Part shown: positions 45,592-55,775 of the stretch, one piece after another
Numbering within the stretch: position 1 is the first letter of the stretch
Layout: the number at the start of each line of letters is the position of its first letter
Assembly (NCBI GenBank): GCA_050084515.1
Contig: CM114271.1
Coordinates: 21,328,001-21,392,000, forward strand
DNA length: 64,000 nucleotides
Direction of reading: 5' to 3'
DNA from: Blasia pusilla
Lineage: Eukaryota; Marchantiophyta; Marchantiopsida; Blasiales
Translations under genes and position numbers: made by a program
The notes under the pieces: generated by a model
What the model was told of the DNA's origin: nothing
What the model saw: only the letters and a program-made list of their open reading frames with translations
Databases searched by the model: none

Positions 45592-48500
45592 ATTTGAACC
45601 ATCCAGTTAGAGTAAAGGCACACGATTCCAAGTTGTGTCTGGGCATATGCGAAAGACTGAAGAACCCTACATAACCCACTGTATTCATACGGCTCGAATT
45701 CTGGCAGCTTTAGTTCCTTCAAAAGGAAAAAGGGTAATAAATTTTTCAATTGCGACGAAAGAGTCAAAGAACCTTTCCATCCTCCAAAATTTTCAGAGTA
45801 AACAAAATTTGTTAAAAGTGGATGAGAGCTAAAAGAAATAATTGAAATAACAAGAGATCAAGAATACCACTGTTGGAACTTTCCAGCTCCGTAGTGTCAC
45901 TTCTTTGGTTAGTGTCATCATGCGCGACGCTATGAGAGTGTTGACTCAGTTCCTTGCGGAATGTGTACTCGCTCTCGAAGACACTATGAGGACACTCAGG
46001 GGATTCTCTTGGTTCGAGTACGCTTTACCCACAAAAATTTGGTGAGATTGATGTAATGCAACTGCCAGTATATTAAAAGTAGTTTTTTTGTACTGTTTAC
46101 ATGTTCACAGGTAGTTCAGACTGTCGTTGCAGGGGTGCTACATGATGTGGTTGATGACACAGGTCGATATCTGAAGGATGTGAGGGAGCACTTTGGTGAT
46201 GATGTGGCGAGACTAGTGGGTGGTGTGTCAAAGTTAAGTCATATCAACCAAGTATGTCCCAACCTTGTTCATGCCTATTTCTGATGAGAGTTGGTGATTT
46301 GAAAGGTTTTTATGAATACAAATTATAGGTCAAGTTCAACAAACATGTAGGGTCCTGTCCAAGAAAGAAGGCTTGCTGCAGATATATCTAGCAAGTGGAG
46401 GGATTAATGAAGATGTGAACAGGAAAGCAGAATCTTCAAATGTTTTTTGTAGCTCTGTAGGGCGGCGGGCTTTGCTGATTGTACAATCCTCGTATCTTGA
46501 ACAAAATGAATAGAAAAGAATTCAGTGATCAACTGCAAATGTGGCTAATAGGTAGGGATCTCATACTAATCACAATAGGTATAGAGGGCAAGGGGGTTCA
46601 AGTCAAGGAATATTCAACTGGTTTCCAAACTCTGATTGGTATGATGGTTTAAGCTTCATTCTCAGGACCTGTCTATCAAAGTGAGGAAATGAAAATCCTT
46701 TGAACATTCCGATGAGTTGGAAGAGCCAGAGTTGGAGGGGCAAACGTGGTTCAAATAGACTTGTTATTCGTTGTCAGTTCCATTTTGCTAAATTTCAAGC
46801 CCAACATCACCTTTTTCAAATAAAGCTGGCATTTGTTCTCCCTTAAAATAATTCCCCATGTGAATTCATATGTTTCATAGGAGGCAATTCTAGGTCTATA
46901 TTTGGGTATTGATCTACAATCTGGTACTCACTGCAACTTTTGAGGAGGCACCGAAGGATAACAGCTTGTCAAAATTCAACAGAGGCCGGTGGTTTGAGTC
47001 CAGCAGAGGTAAGTGCACCTTGTCCCCTTGAAGTAATGGCTCTGTTTTGTGTGTCATCTCTTCATTTAGTATACAAGTCATGAGTAGACTTGTAAAGAAC
47101 TTAAGACTTTCTCACTAGGGGAATGCTTTTTCGTTCCTCAACCGACAGGTAACATTTTACTGAAGATTTTTTTCAGGGTTTACTCTAATAGATGGTCCAG
47201 AGTTAGTTGTTTAACTTTGGAGTCCAAAATAGACTTATCTCTTGGAGTTATGACAACCTCTAAACAGTGTAGCCTTGGTTATTTACTTGGCAACCAGGTG
47301 AACAGTTTGCGCGTTATGCTACTGGGAATGATCAATGATCCTCGTGTGGTCCCCATCGAACTGGCCGATCGTCTATACAACATGCGAACAATGTTAATAT
47401 CAGTAGAGGAAGTCTCGTTCGAAGTTCCCTCTTGATTTCAAACCAGCAAAAGCTCACTACTTTGGCAACCTTTTACATGCTATGAAGTACATATTCATGT
47501 CAAAGGACTTTCTCGGAGGATATCATGATGCTGACGGTCGAAAGCACATGCTATAGCACAAGAAACTTTGGCAGTTTGGTGCTCACTGGCATCAAGGCTT
47601 GGTGTGTGGGCCGTGAAGGCACAGCTAGAAGATCTCTGTTTTGCTGTCTTGCAAGTATGTCCCAAATTCTATTTCAGATGACTTTCCACGCTCCCCTCAG
47701 ATGTTTTACTGTCACTTTGATGCGTGGGGGTAGTCAGTGGGTGGTAACTAATTCTAGTTATCACTAGTTTTAAAGTTATGATGTATTGTTCTTCTTGAAG
47801 GCCATCTCATAATGTGCCTCCAACATGTCGGTGCTAGCCCAAAACCTTTCGGAGACTACGAGCTGCACTAGCGCCATATGGAGTCCACACAAAGGCGGAG
47901 GTATTTAAGGAGAATGACCAAAAGAGCTAAACGAAGAGCACTACTCTATGGTGATCTGGTGCAAGAGGAATTGAAACCCAAACCGGATCTAGAAGATGAG
48001 GAAGAGTTGACAATGAAGGTGTGCATATCTCCCATAGCCTTGCAATAAAAGATGAAGGTGTTTTCTGAATGAAGAACACCTTTAACTACATTCTGTCATC
48101 GGGTTGAAGATACTTGGGTCGTGCAATATTCATGGTGTCAGTATGTCGGGAATTGCATCGAGATCATTTCAGATCATATGTTACTTATTCTCATTGCCCA
48201 CCTTTGATTCTTGAACGAGAGAAAATTTGGTGTACTTACATGTTGATTGGTGATCAACAATAATGCAAGATCTTCTTGAAGCGGTTGTGCCATTTGATAT
48301 ATTATTAGATCGTAATAGGCGCTGATCTTTGGACTTGGTTCCCCGGCAATCAATGAGAGATAAGTAAGAAGAAAACAAAGGTGATACGTGATCTTTGAAG
48401 TTGCCCTTCTTTGCTTTAGGGTGCTGTGAGGATGCTCTTGACAAGGAGCTTCTTATTTCAACCTGGTAAGTCCTCTGTTTGTAGTGTCAAGGGACATGAG

Positions 48501-49588
48501 CTCTATTGTCCAGATACAAGAGAAAGATGTTGTATGTGGCGGTGGTTGGTGAATCTTAACGTGAAGAGAGCATCTTTCGGCTTTTAAGCCAAGAAGTTGT
48601 CTTGAGACATCGCACACGAAGTATCGAGGAGCTCCTTGATTATTTTATGTGAACAAAATTGGAATGAAGGATCTTCCTAAGAAGGAATGCTTCGCATATG
48701 ACTAAACCAAAAGAATCGACCGCTCAAACTTCCTGTGATCCATGTCCTCAAACCTCGCCTCCAAACTATTATCTTTGCAATTCTAAGAGTTCAATGCATT
48801 CTCTAATATTTCTTATCCACGGGAACTTGGACATAGAAGAGTTCTTAGTGTCTCAAGTCTGAAGACAAAACGAGTTACATCGTGTGGATTTTTGTCTTAT
48901 CGGCTAAATCGATAAGCTGTGAAGTTTCACCAGTCTCCACATCTAGAATTGTAAGGGCTCACAAGTCTCTACACTTTGTCGATCTGTGAGATATGTTCGT
49001 GGAATGGAAGTGATCCTATCGGCCGTCTGAAAAGCCTCTACAAAGTACACACTGCAAGGTAGGCTGCTACATTTAAAGGCCTGCTATTTGGTCTATGCTG
49101 TTTTAAGTTCTAGTCTTTTGGTTTGACATTTTCGAACTTGTGTGCTCTAGAGATGAGGAGGAAGGGTATAGGTTTGGATGAAGTATATGATGCAAGAGCA
49201 TTGAGGGTAGTGGTCGGAGATGGTGCCGGAAAACTATATGTGGGCTCTTTGTTGAGGGATGCTATAGTCTCCTCAATGTTGTTCATAGGTATAGTAAAGC
49301 ATCAATTGCGGAAGAGACTTTGGTCCTATCTTATGTTACATATCTGTAGGGGAATTTGCTCTAGGAAACCAAATTCAAGCTCTGAAGGTTTGAGATCATG
49401 GCTAATTTCTTACCCTAGATTTTGTCTAAAAAACACTTGTGACTATATTTTGTCTATCATGTTTGTTCTTTAGAGACCTTATGTTGGCTTTGACTTGACT
49501 GCTGATCTTCTTGTCCTAGGACACACTTTGGACTCCAATTGGTGGAGAGTTTAATGATTATGTTGTCAACCCAAATCCAAGTGGCTAT
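45592..49588 (+). pseudogene. RSH1: RSH1-type RelA/SpoT homologue, captured exon-intron fragment
   Basis: Plant RSH1 is a chloroplast (p)ppGpp synthetase/hydrolase-family protein. Homologous pieces lie in order. 45,637-45,733: MRKTEEPYITHCIHTARIL, GTAATA donor. 46,111-46,251: VVAGVLHDVVDDTG ... VSKLSHINQ, clean borders, HD intact. 47,298-47,392: LRVMLLGMINDPRVVPIEL, ADRLYNMRT (usual H of RLHNMR is Y). About 47,540-47,654: AIAQETLAVWCSLASRLGVW, LEDLCFAVLQ. About 47,850-48,018: FRRLRAALAPYG. 48,263-48,320: MQDLLEAVVPFDILLDRNRR then stop. About 48,416-48,467: ALGCCEDALDKELLIST. About 49,152-49,297: GLDEVYDARALRVVVGD, then a frameshift before CYSLLNVVHR. 49,520-49,588: TLWTPIGGEFNDYVVNPNPS. Stops, frameshifts and loss of everything downstream (rest of synthetase, TGS) mark a pseudogene. 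Kept introns mean it was copied as DNA, not RNA. Confidence 0.85.
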
Positions 49589-50419
49589 CAGGTTACCCTT
49601 GATGTGTTCATTCTTGTAACTCATTAAGGTTTTTTTTCTCTTGAAGCTGGTTAGTCATTCGTACTTTGGATGATTCTTAACTTATGATGTAGACAAGCTT
49701 TTGTGACAAGTTTTCACGTTCTGTTTTGCAACATTTGGTGATGCTCTTGGCTCAAGCATGCTTTTGTCAGAGATGCATATGAGAAAGGTGGTTCAGTAGA
49801 GTAGTCTTTTCTTTTGGTACCCAACTATCTAAGGTGCAATAACTTTGTTTTCATGGATGATATGATCTCTCTTGCTATTTCAAGATGAGATCATAAACCC
49901 TACTATATTTGATCTTCGTTTTGTTATCTATTTGGATTATAACCCCATGTAATAGTGATTCATTTTGTAATTTGGTGTATGGAAGCTACTCTTTGGTGAC
50001 ATTCCATTCCTCAAAATCTGTTTTCATTATTTGCTTGGTTAATTGCTTGCGTATGTTTCGTTTGTAGCAAGACATTCTTATTACATCTCTTTCTAAACTT
50101 AGGGAAAATATATATTTAGTTTCTTGATTACTTCAAGATGCCACTATTCAATGTAACAACATAGTGCTCATGCGCTACTTCCATATAGTTCAGTTGACAT
50201 GTTTCTGGATATATTATGTTGTTTTATTATTTGCGTTTTTTTAATTATACTATGTGCTAAGGTGAACGCTTAAGTGTTCACCATATAAATGGAAAAGAGG
50301 ATTTCAATAATTCAAATCCATTAATTCTTGCATCGTTCAAAAGGCATAATATACATTCCAAAGTATCCAAAATTTATTTTCCCACTAGTCATATCGATAT
50401 AACTAGTACAATACAATTC
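49589..50419. other. No gene seen
   Basis: AT-rich interior of the Pack-CACTA between the last RSH1 piece and the right subterminal array. The first part may be intron sequence after the last RSH1 exon. Confidence 0.45.
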
Positions 50420-51103
50420 AAAAACTAAAGTAGTAAGCTTTAAGTTCTCTCAAGTCATAATTGTATGACTCATGCAGTTCCGTTGCAATGACTACATAAT
50501 TTCCGCAACTCACATAGTCATATCTTTGTGACTAAACCAATTATGTCCGCTTCTATAGTAGTCATGTAACTCTACTCTTCTAGTCATAATATATGACTAT
50601 ATGAGTCCATACCAACATTTCAATAAAATAAAATGACTACATGAGTTGCCAACTATAACTGAATGGAGTACACTTTGGTGCATTTTTATAGGATATTCTA
50701 AACTTTTGCACACCAACCATGACTAAAGGAGTTGTTGGTGGTAACTAGAAAAATATACACATATGACTAGATGAGTCGTAGTCAAGTCCATATCATCATT
50801 GACATGTCACAACAATAGTCCATGTCATCAATGACACATCATACTAAATAGTCCATGTCACTGATGATGCGTGATTATTCCACGTCATCTAAGTGACGTG
50901 TTAGTCATGGCCTCAAACCTACACCCTTGAGTCATATACCAACCTCCACCTAAGCTGACCATCCTAATTAGCCTAGTCGCCAAACAAATATGACTTGGCT
51001 TTTGTGTCTAAAGTAGTCGTCAGTCATTGTTAGTCGTGGTATCTAAAGTATGACTCATATGAGTCATATAACCTAGTCATAAAACCAGGGATTTCTTCTA
51101 GTG
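50420..51103 (+). repeat. Right subterminal array and terminus of the Pack-CACTA
   Basis: About eighteen TGACT or AGTCA motifs, in forms such as ATGACTCAT, TAGTCATA and TATGACTA, occur in under 700 bp, ending in CCTAGTCATAAAACC and ATTTCTTCTAGTG. Such clusters are where TnpA-type proteins bind CACTA ends; the binding is inferred. Confidence 0.8.
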
Positions 51104-51246
51104 AAATACCTAGAATGGCTGTACGGATGGGCAAAGGATGCATACCAGTACGTCATTATCGGCCTCCATGGTGCTCCTAGAGCTCAACAGGCGGACCAGA
51201 TTTTCACCGGTCAGTACGCTCCCAACATAGGCTTCTATGAGGCCTA
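51104..51246 (+). pseudogene. GH5 glucanase-like exon, right part
   Basis: Directly after the CACTA terminus the frame reads [16 protein letters not shown] and then [14 protein letters not shown], the GH5 strand-4 block (usual form VDLHAAPGSQNG). It ends near NIGFYEA with a stop at 51,246. Together with 39,351-39,433 it forms one continuous GH5 exon split by the element. The usual Gly-Ser after HGAP is replaced (R-A-Q). Catalytic glutamates would lie further downstream and are not seen. Confidence 0.65.
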
Positions 51247-51397
51247 AACTCATGAAATCTGAGTGTGCAGGACTGATTCCATCTCTCCCCGAGCGAATCA
51301 AGGTGGGGAAAAGGAACTCACCGTGACCAAGAGGCCGGACACTGGAATCTGCTCGAAGGCCGTATTAAGATAGAGAGAGAGCATGCTCAAAGGCCGC

Positions 51398-51400
<3 letters not shown>

Positions 51401-51482
<82 letters not shown>
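51401..51482. repeat. (GA)n microsatellite, about 82 bp
   Basis: Pure GA repeat downstream of the GH5 remnant; a short AGAGAGAG run at about 51,371 precedes it. Confidence 0.97.
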
Positions 51483-51486
<4 letters not shown>

Positions 51487-52189
51487 AGGTTACAAATCTA
51501 TACACTCACCCAATACGGTAGTGGTTTCTTCCCTCAGACGGGCTCTGGTTCTTCCTTGGACGCACGCTCTATCTCCGCACCTCCAATCTTGGCTCCTTCG
51601 TCACCAAAATTTCATCATCAAGCTCAAGATCTCCTTGCCTTTGACACCATACACCAACGAGACTGTACTCAAGCACTCTCTCTGGCCCACAGGCTCTCTC
51701 GACTCCTTTCCTTCTCTTTCTCACATTCAGAGCTCTTTCTCGTAGGGTTTGTGAAAGAAGAAACACGGGAATGCGACGGGACAAGACCATACCATTCCCC
51801 TTCCGAATAGCTAAATGAAGCGCCAAGTATGGAATCTCGCATGACAAGCCACCTAGGACTAAACATGCCACATCAACCTAGAACCCCACTACTGAGACTC
51901 CCTCGATCCATATGAGCACAAAGTTTCTAGGTCAATACAATAAGAGCCCCTTCATAATAGGAGTGATAACCATAACTTGTCGAGTTTTGAGCCTCGAAAA
52001 CTTCTCAACCACATCGACTTAGTTATAAATGGATCCGGAGGTACTAAATATGCATCCTAGCATCTTGTCAAATCGTCCATTAGCAAATAGGTACCGAACA
52101 CTTTTATCAAATTGGCCGTGACATACATGCGTGTCCATGAGTTGAGGATCACAAATACATGAGCATAAACACCTTTTTTTCAATGACAT
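51483..52189. other. No gene recognised
   Basis: Open stretches occur on both strands at 51,500-51,870 but none shows a known motif. Unassigned. Confidence 0.35.
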
Positions 52190-53400
52190 GAAATTGCCAT
52201 AAGGACTAGAAAGAATCCTACTCAATGCCCTCTTCCGCCTTCTTAACACCTCTCTTTCTACCCTCCCCCTTCAAGCAGGGGTCCAAAAAATCTAAAGCCT
52301 TTCCCAGACATCTAACCCAACCCAAGAGACACATGGCAAAATAAAAAGCTTCAAATAACCACTCACACATTGAATTAAAAATCGTAAACCCTAAAAACGG
52401 TCTTTCATTTTTGGTTTGAGCATGGGGAGAGAATTGGTAGATCTGAACCGTTGAAAGTGTGGAGGGACATAGTGTCTTGGCTTGTGCTAAGTTTCAACAC
52501 CATCCAATGGTGGCAAGAAAATTTAACTCCATGATAACATGGAAATGCCACAAGGACTCCAAAGAATCATGTAAATGCCCTCTTCCTCCTTCTTGACCCC
52601 TCTTTTTCTACCCTCCACCCTCAAAAAATGGACCAAAAATCATGAAAATTTTCCCAAGATGGAAATCCAAACACAAGAACACAGAGCAAAAGAAAAAACT
52701 TCAAATTACCACTCACACATTGAATTAAAAATCGTAAACCCTAAAAATGGTCTTTCATTTTTAGTTTGCGTATAGAGGGAGAAGTGAGAGATCTGAACCG
52801 TTGAAGATGTGGAGGGATACAATACCTTGGCTTGTGCCATGTTTCAGCACCATCCAATTGTGGGAAGAAACTTTAACCCCATGATAACATGGAAATGCTA
52901 CGAAGACTCGAAAGAATCTTACTCAATGCCCTCTTCCTTCTTCTTGACCTCTCTTTTTCTACCCTCCACCCTAAAAAACAAGACCAAAAATCATGAAACT
53001 TTTCCCAGAATGGAAATCCAAACACAAGAACACAAAGAAAAAGAAAAAACTCCAAATGACCACTCACACATTGAATTAAAAATCATAAATTGTAAAAATG
53101 GTCTTTCATTTTTTATTTGAGCATGGGGGGAGAACTGGGAGATCTGAACCATTGAAGGTGTGGAGAGATACAGTGCCTTGGCTTGTGCCAAGTTTCAGCA
53201 ACATCCATTTGGTGGGAAGAAAAGTTAACTTGACGATAACATAAAAATGGCATAGAGAGGTGGAACAATCCTAGCCAAATTCCTCCTCTTCATTCTCCAA
53301 CTCTCTTTTAGTACCCGCCCCTTGAACCAAGGGTCCAAGAATGTTCAAAAAATTTCCAGAGGGCAACTCAGCCCCAAGAATGCATGACATATATATCCCA
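52190..53400. repeat. Satellite-like tandem array in inverted orientation, unit about 355 bp
   Basis: Units start near 52,190, 52,545, 52,895 and 53,240 and share CATGGAAATGCYACRARGACT, TCTTCCTYCTTCTTGACC, CACTCACACATTGAATTAAAAAT, GATCTGAACCGTTGAA and CCTTGGCTTGTGCCA-GTTTCA. Their reverse complement matches the diverged units at 39,700-40,400 (for example ATCCATRTGTGAGTGGTCATT). The arrays at 39.7 and 52.2 kb are therefore arms of a giant inverted repeat. Confidence 0.85.
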
Positions 53401-53439
53401 ACAAAAAAAAACACGGTAACATTGGAGCATGAAATCACT

Positions 53440-53667
53440 AAAACACACAAATTGTTAATTATGACACATTAGTATTACTAGGCAAGTGAAACAAATACGA
53501 CTAGTCTTGACTAAAGGGTATTGATAACTACTTTAGTGAGGAGCATATGACTGTGTGAGTTGTGCAAACATTAATTTCAGGACTGAACCATTTTAGTCAT
53601 AATTTGAGACATTCTTTTAATGAGTCATTTAAAACCTAGTCATAAAAACCACACATTTCTTCTAGTG
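53440..53667 (-). mobile_element. CACTA terminus of the same group, opposite orientation
   Basis: Read on the minus strand from 53,667: CACTAGAAGAAATGTGTGG, TTTTTATGACTAGG and TTTAAATGACTCAT. It is closer to the left end at 39,434 than the 51,103 end is. The next bases to the right (TAT) differ from the AAA at 39,431, so no target duplication links these two ends. Confidence 0.8.
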
Positions 53668-54740
53668 TATATGCTGGCTTGGGTGGATCCAATGTGGACC
53701 ACATTGTTGGAGGTGGCCACTATGGTGAGCCACACTCCATTTTTTTCCGCCATGGAGGTGGCGACAATGGGAGTTGGACCAACAGGGTTGTTTTGGCTGG
53801 CCACCACCTTGTGTGAGCGTGTAGAGGTGATTGCCTCTCATTCGGAGGTGGTTGGTGAGAAGGTGGTGGACTTGCCCTTGGAGCATGTGCTCAGGGCGTC
53901 CTCCACTCAGTAATGGCAGGCTGCAGTGGTGAAGTTGGTAGATATGCTAACTCGACTAGCCATAGAGCGAGCCATGGTGATTCTTGGTGTGGTGTTATTG
54001 AATAACCAGTCTAGAGTGTTTTGCTTGGTTAGTCCCGCACGTATAGTGTACCACTTGCAACGCGTTCTACTTGATTCAGACGCACAACCCCTTATGTTAG
54101 GGAAGGCAGCGTGTTTGGTATTGGAGTTATGCAAAGGCAACATTGAGCCTTGTCCCTTAAGCTTTGAGATGCAGACCTCTATTGGAGGCGTGTCACCCAC
54201 GTAGTACATGATTCGACAAGAATTAGTTGTTAGATTCCAGCCAGAGCATGAGTTATCCTTGATTTTTGGGAGGAGACGGTTTCTTATCGGCCAAGGTGGT
54301 GATTAGGTGATGGACGGATGAGCCATTTACCTATGCGGTTTGCAAGGCATAGTGTTGGTCCACGATGTGATGTTATGACCACGTTGAAAACATTCACATG
54401 TAGTGGATAGCTAGCGGGAGAGTTTTTGCAGAGGAGCACCCATGTGGAGGACGTACATCCTAGTACCAGATAGTCCCACAAAGAGACATGTCAGGGTGGA
54501 TGTGTTTTCCCATGGTGCGGAGACCTCTTTACTGTTGTGGGTATGAGCGTTGAGTGAGAGTAGTGCAGACAAGCTCATGAGGCACGCATAAAGCTGTGTG
54601 TGTGTCTTGGAGGAGACAGAGTCAGGTGACGGTCGTGCTCTTAGACTGGAGACTTGATATCTTTGGATACCACACATATTGCGTGGAAGCGTCTAGAGGG
54701 GGGTGCAAGAGTGTTAGATCTCTTTGGAGGGATCAATGTT
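53668..54740 (+). pseudogene. Second copy of the methyltransferase gypsy element: protease to methyltransferase motif I
   Basis: Colinear with 19,810-20,960. 53,700-53,910 matches the gag-protease linker. 53,926-54,204 is the protease (LLDSDAQPLMLGKAACLVLEL; the Gly of D-S-G-A is Asp here). Decayed linker sequence follows with small deletions and stops. At about 54,703-54,738 the frame reads ARVLDLFGGIN, methyltransferase motif I. Immediately afterwards homology ends and unrelated sequence or LTR begins. The copy is dead, but it shows that the protease-methyltransferase arrangement is a heritable property of the family. Its left edge coincides with the CACTA terminus at 53,667. Confidence 0.85.
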
Positions 54741-55392
54741 GTAGAATGATATCCAAATACATCCATATCTCTAAGTGGAGATAGATGAGATGGATCCGCG
54801 GACGAGCATGTGCTAGGAGATGTTGCAGGGATGACGGCACCAACGATGCTCGATGTGTATAGAGTAGTAGATCATATCACTTAGATGTGATGTCTGCTGT
54901 CCGAAGTTAGGGGGACTCAACTGCCAATTAGGGGGAAATTGTGTGGTCCCGATGTATATGTGTGAGTACATTTCGTTTATGAGTGGATCAATCCATGTGT
55001 TGGAAAGATCAATGTTGTGTGGTGTGTAGATACCACCATCGTCGTGGGTTGTGTAGCGATATAAGTGTATATGCACAAAAATTGTTACATCTTAGTTAGC
55101 CGACAGGTAAAGTTCTACTGTGTTGACAAAATAGAGGGTCAACGGGCTATTTGGGAGTAACTTCACCTTGAAATATCGGGTGAGGTTGGCAACAAGTCCA
55201 TTGCATCGGGAATATCATTTCTGAAGATGTCCTTCTTTTGATCTTTGTCAGCCAGATGTTCGGCTGGATGATCCATTGACCAAGTCCAAAATCACCCGAT
55301 AACCTGTGCACGCATATGTAGGTTACCGTTTGGAGGCTATTTTTTGGGGAAGATCTTTTTGGCTCTTCTTAAGGCTATAAGAGAGGGAGATA
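54741..55392 (+). repeat. 3' region and LTR of the second methyltransferase gypsy copy
   Basis: TTAGGGGGAAATTG at about 54,927-54,940 is a plausible polypurine tract, followed by TGTGGTCCC as an LTR start. About 55,165-55,385 aligns with 16,130-16,380, including the GGCTATTTTTTGGGGAAG block before a degraded TATA position. A Helitron-like element begins at 55,393, so the LTR end is not seen. Confidence 0.55.
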
Positions 55393-55591
55393 TCTATATT
55401 ATTATGGGAGAGTGCCTTCTTGATTTGCAAACACTTCTCTAATTGGCACGTGGCAATTGGGCAACAATAAATTTGAATTTGTGTGGATCATCATTAGTCC
55501 CTTCACGTCCCTTCCTTTTACGGATTGCACACTAGCAAACACTATTCAAACATTTTTTATTTCCCCATGCATCGCGCAGACACCTTACTAG
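55393..55591 (+). mobile_element. Helitron-like non-autonomous element, copy 1 (199 bp)
   Basis: Begins TCTATATTATTATGGGAG after an A. Ends with a degraded hairpin (CCCATGCATCGCGCAGACACC) and TTACTAG before T. This is the plant Helitron pattern: 5' TC, 3' hairpin then CTAG, A/T host bases. No ORF. Confidence 0.65.
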
Positions 55592-55775
55592 TATAAATTA
55601 TTGGAGAATGCCTTCTTGATTTGCAAACACATCTCGGTCTGACACGTGGCAACTGGACAACAAGAAAATGTTTCACATGCTATGGGCAATAAGAAAAAGA
55701 TTTGAATTTATATGCAACATCGTTAGTCCCTTCATATGCTATACATTAGCAAAAACTCTTCAAACACTTTACTAG
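55592..55775 (+). mobile_element. Helitron-like element, tandem copy 2 (184 bp)
   Basis: Immediately adjoins copy 1 and repeats its interior: GAATGCCTTCTTGATTTGCAAACAC, then GACACGTGGCAACTGG. It ends CACTTTACTAG before T but has lost the terminal hairpin. Head-to-tail neighbours are common for Helitrons. Confidence 0.6.

Noticed and set aside
51569-51871. Possible gene on the minus strand after the GA tract
   Set aside because: About 100 open codons without a recognisable motif, overlapped by similar frames on the other strand.
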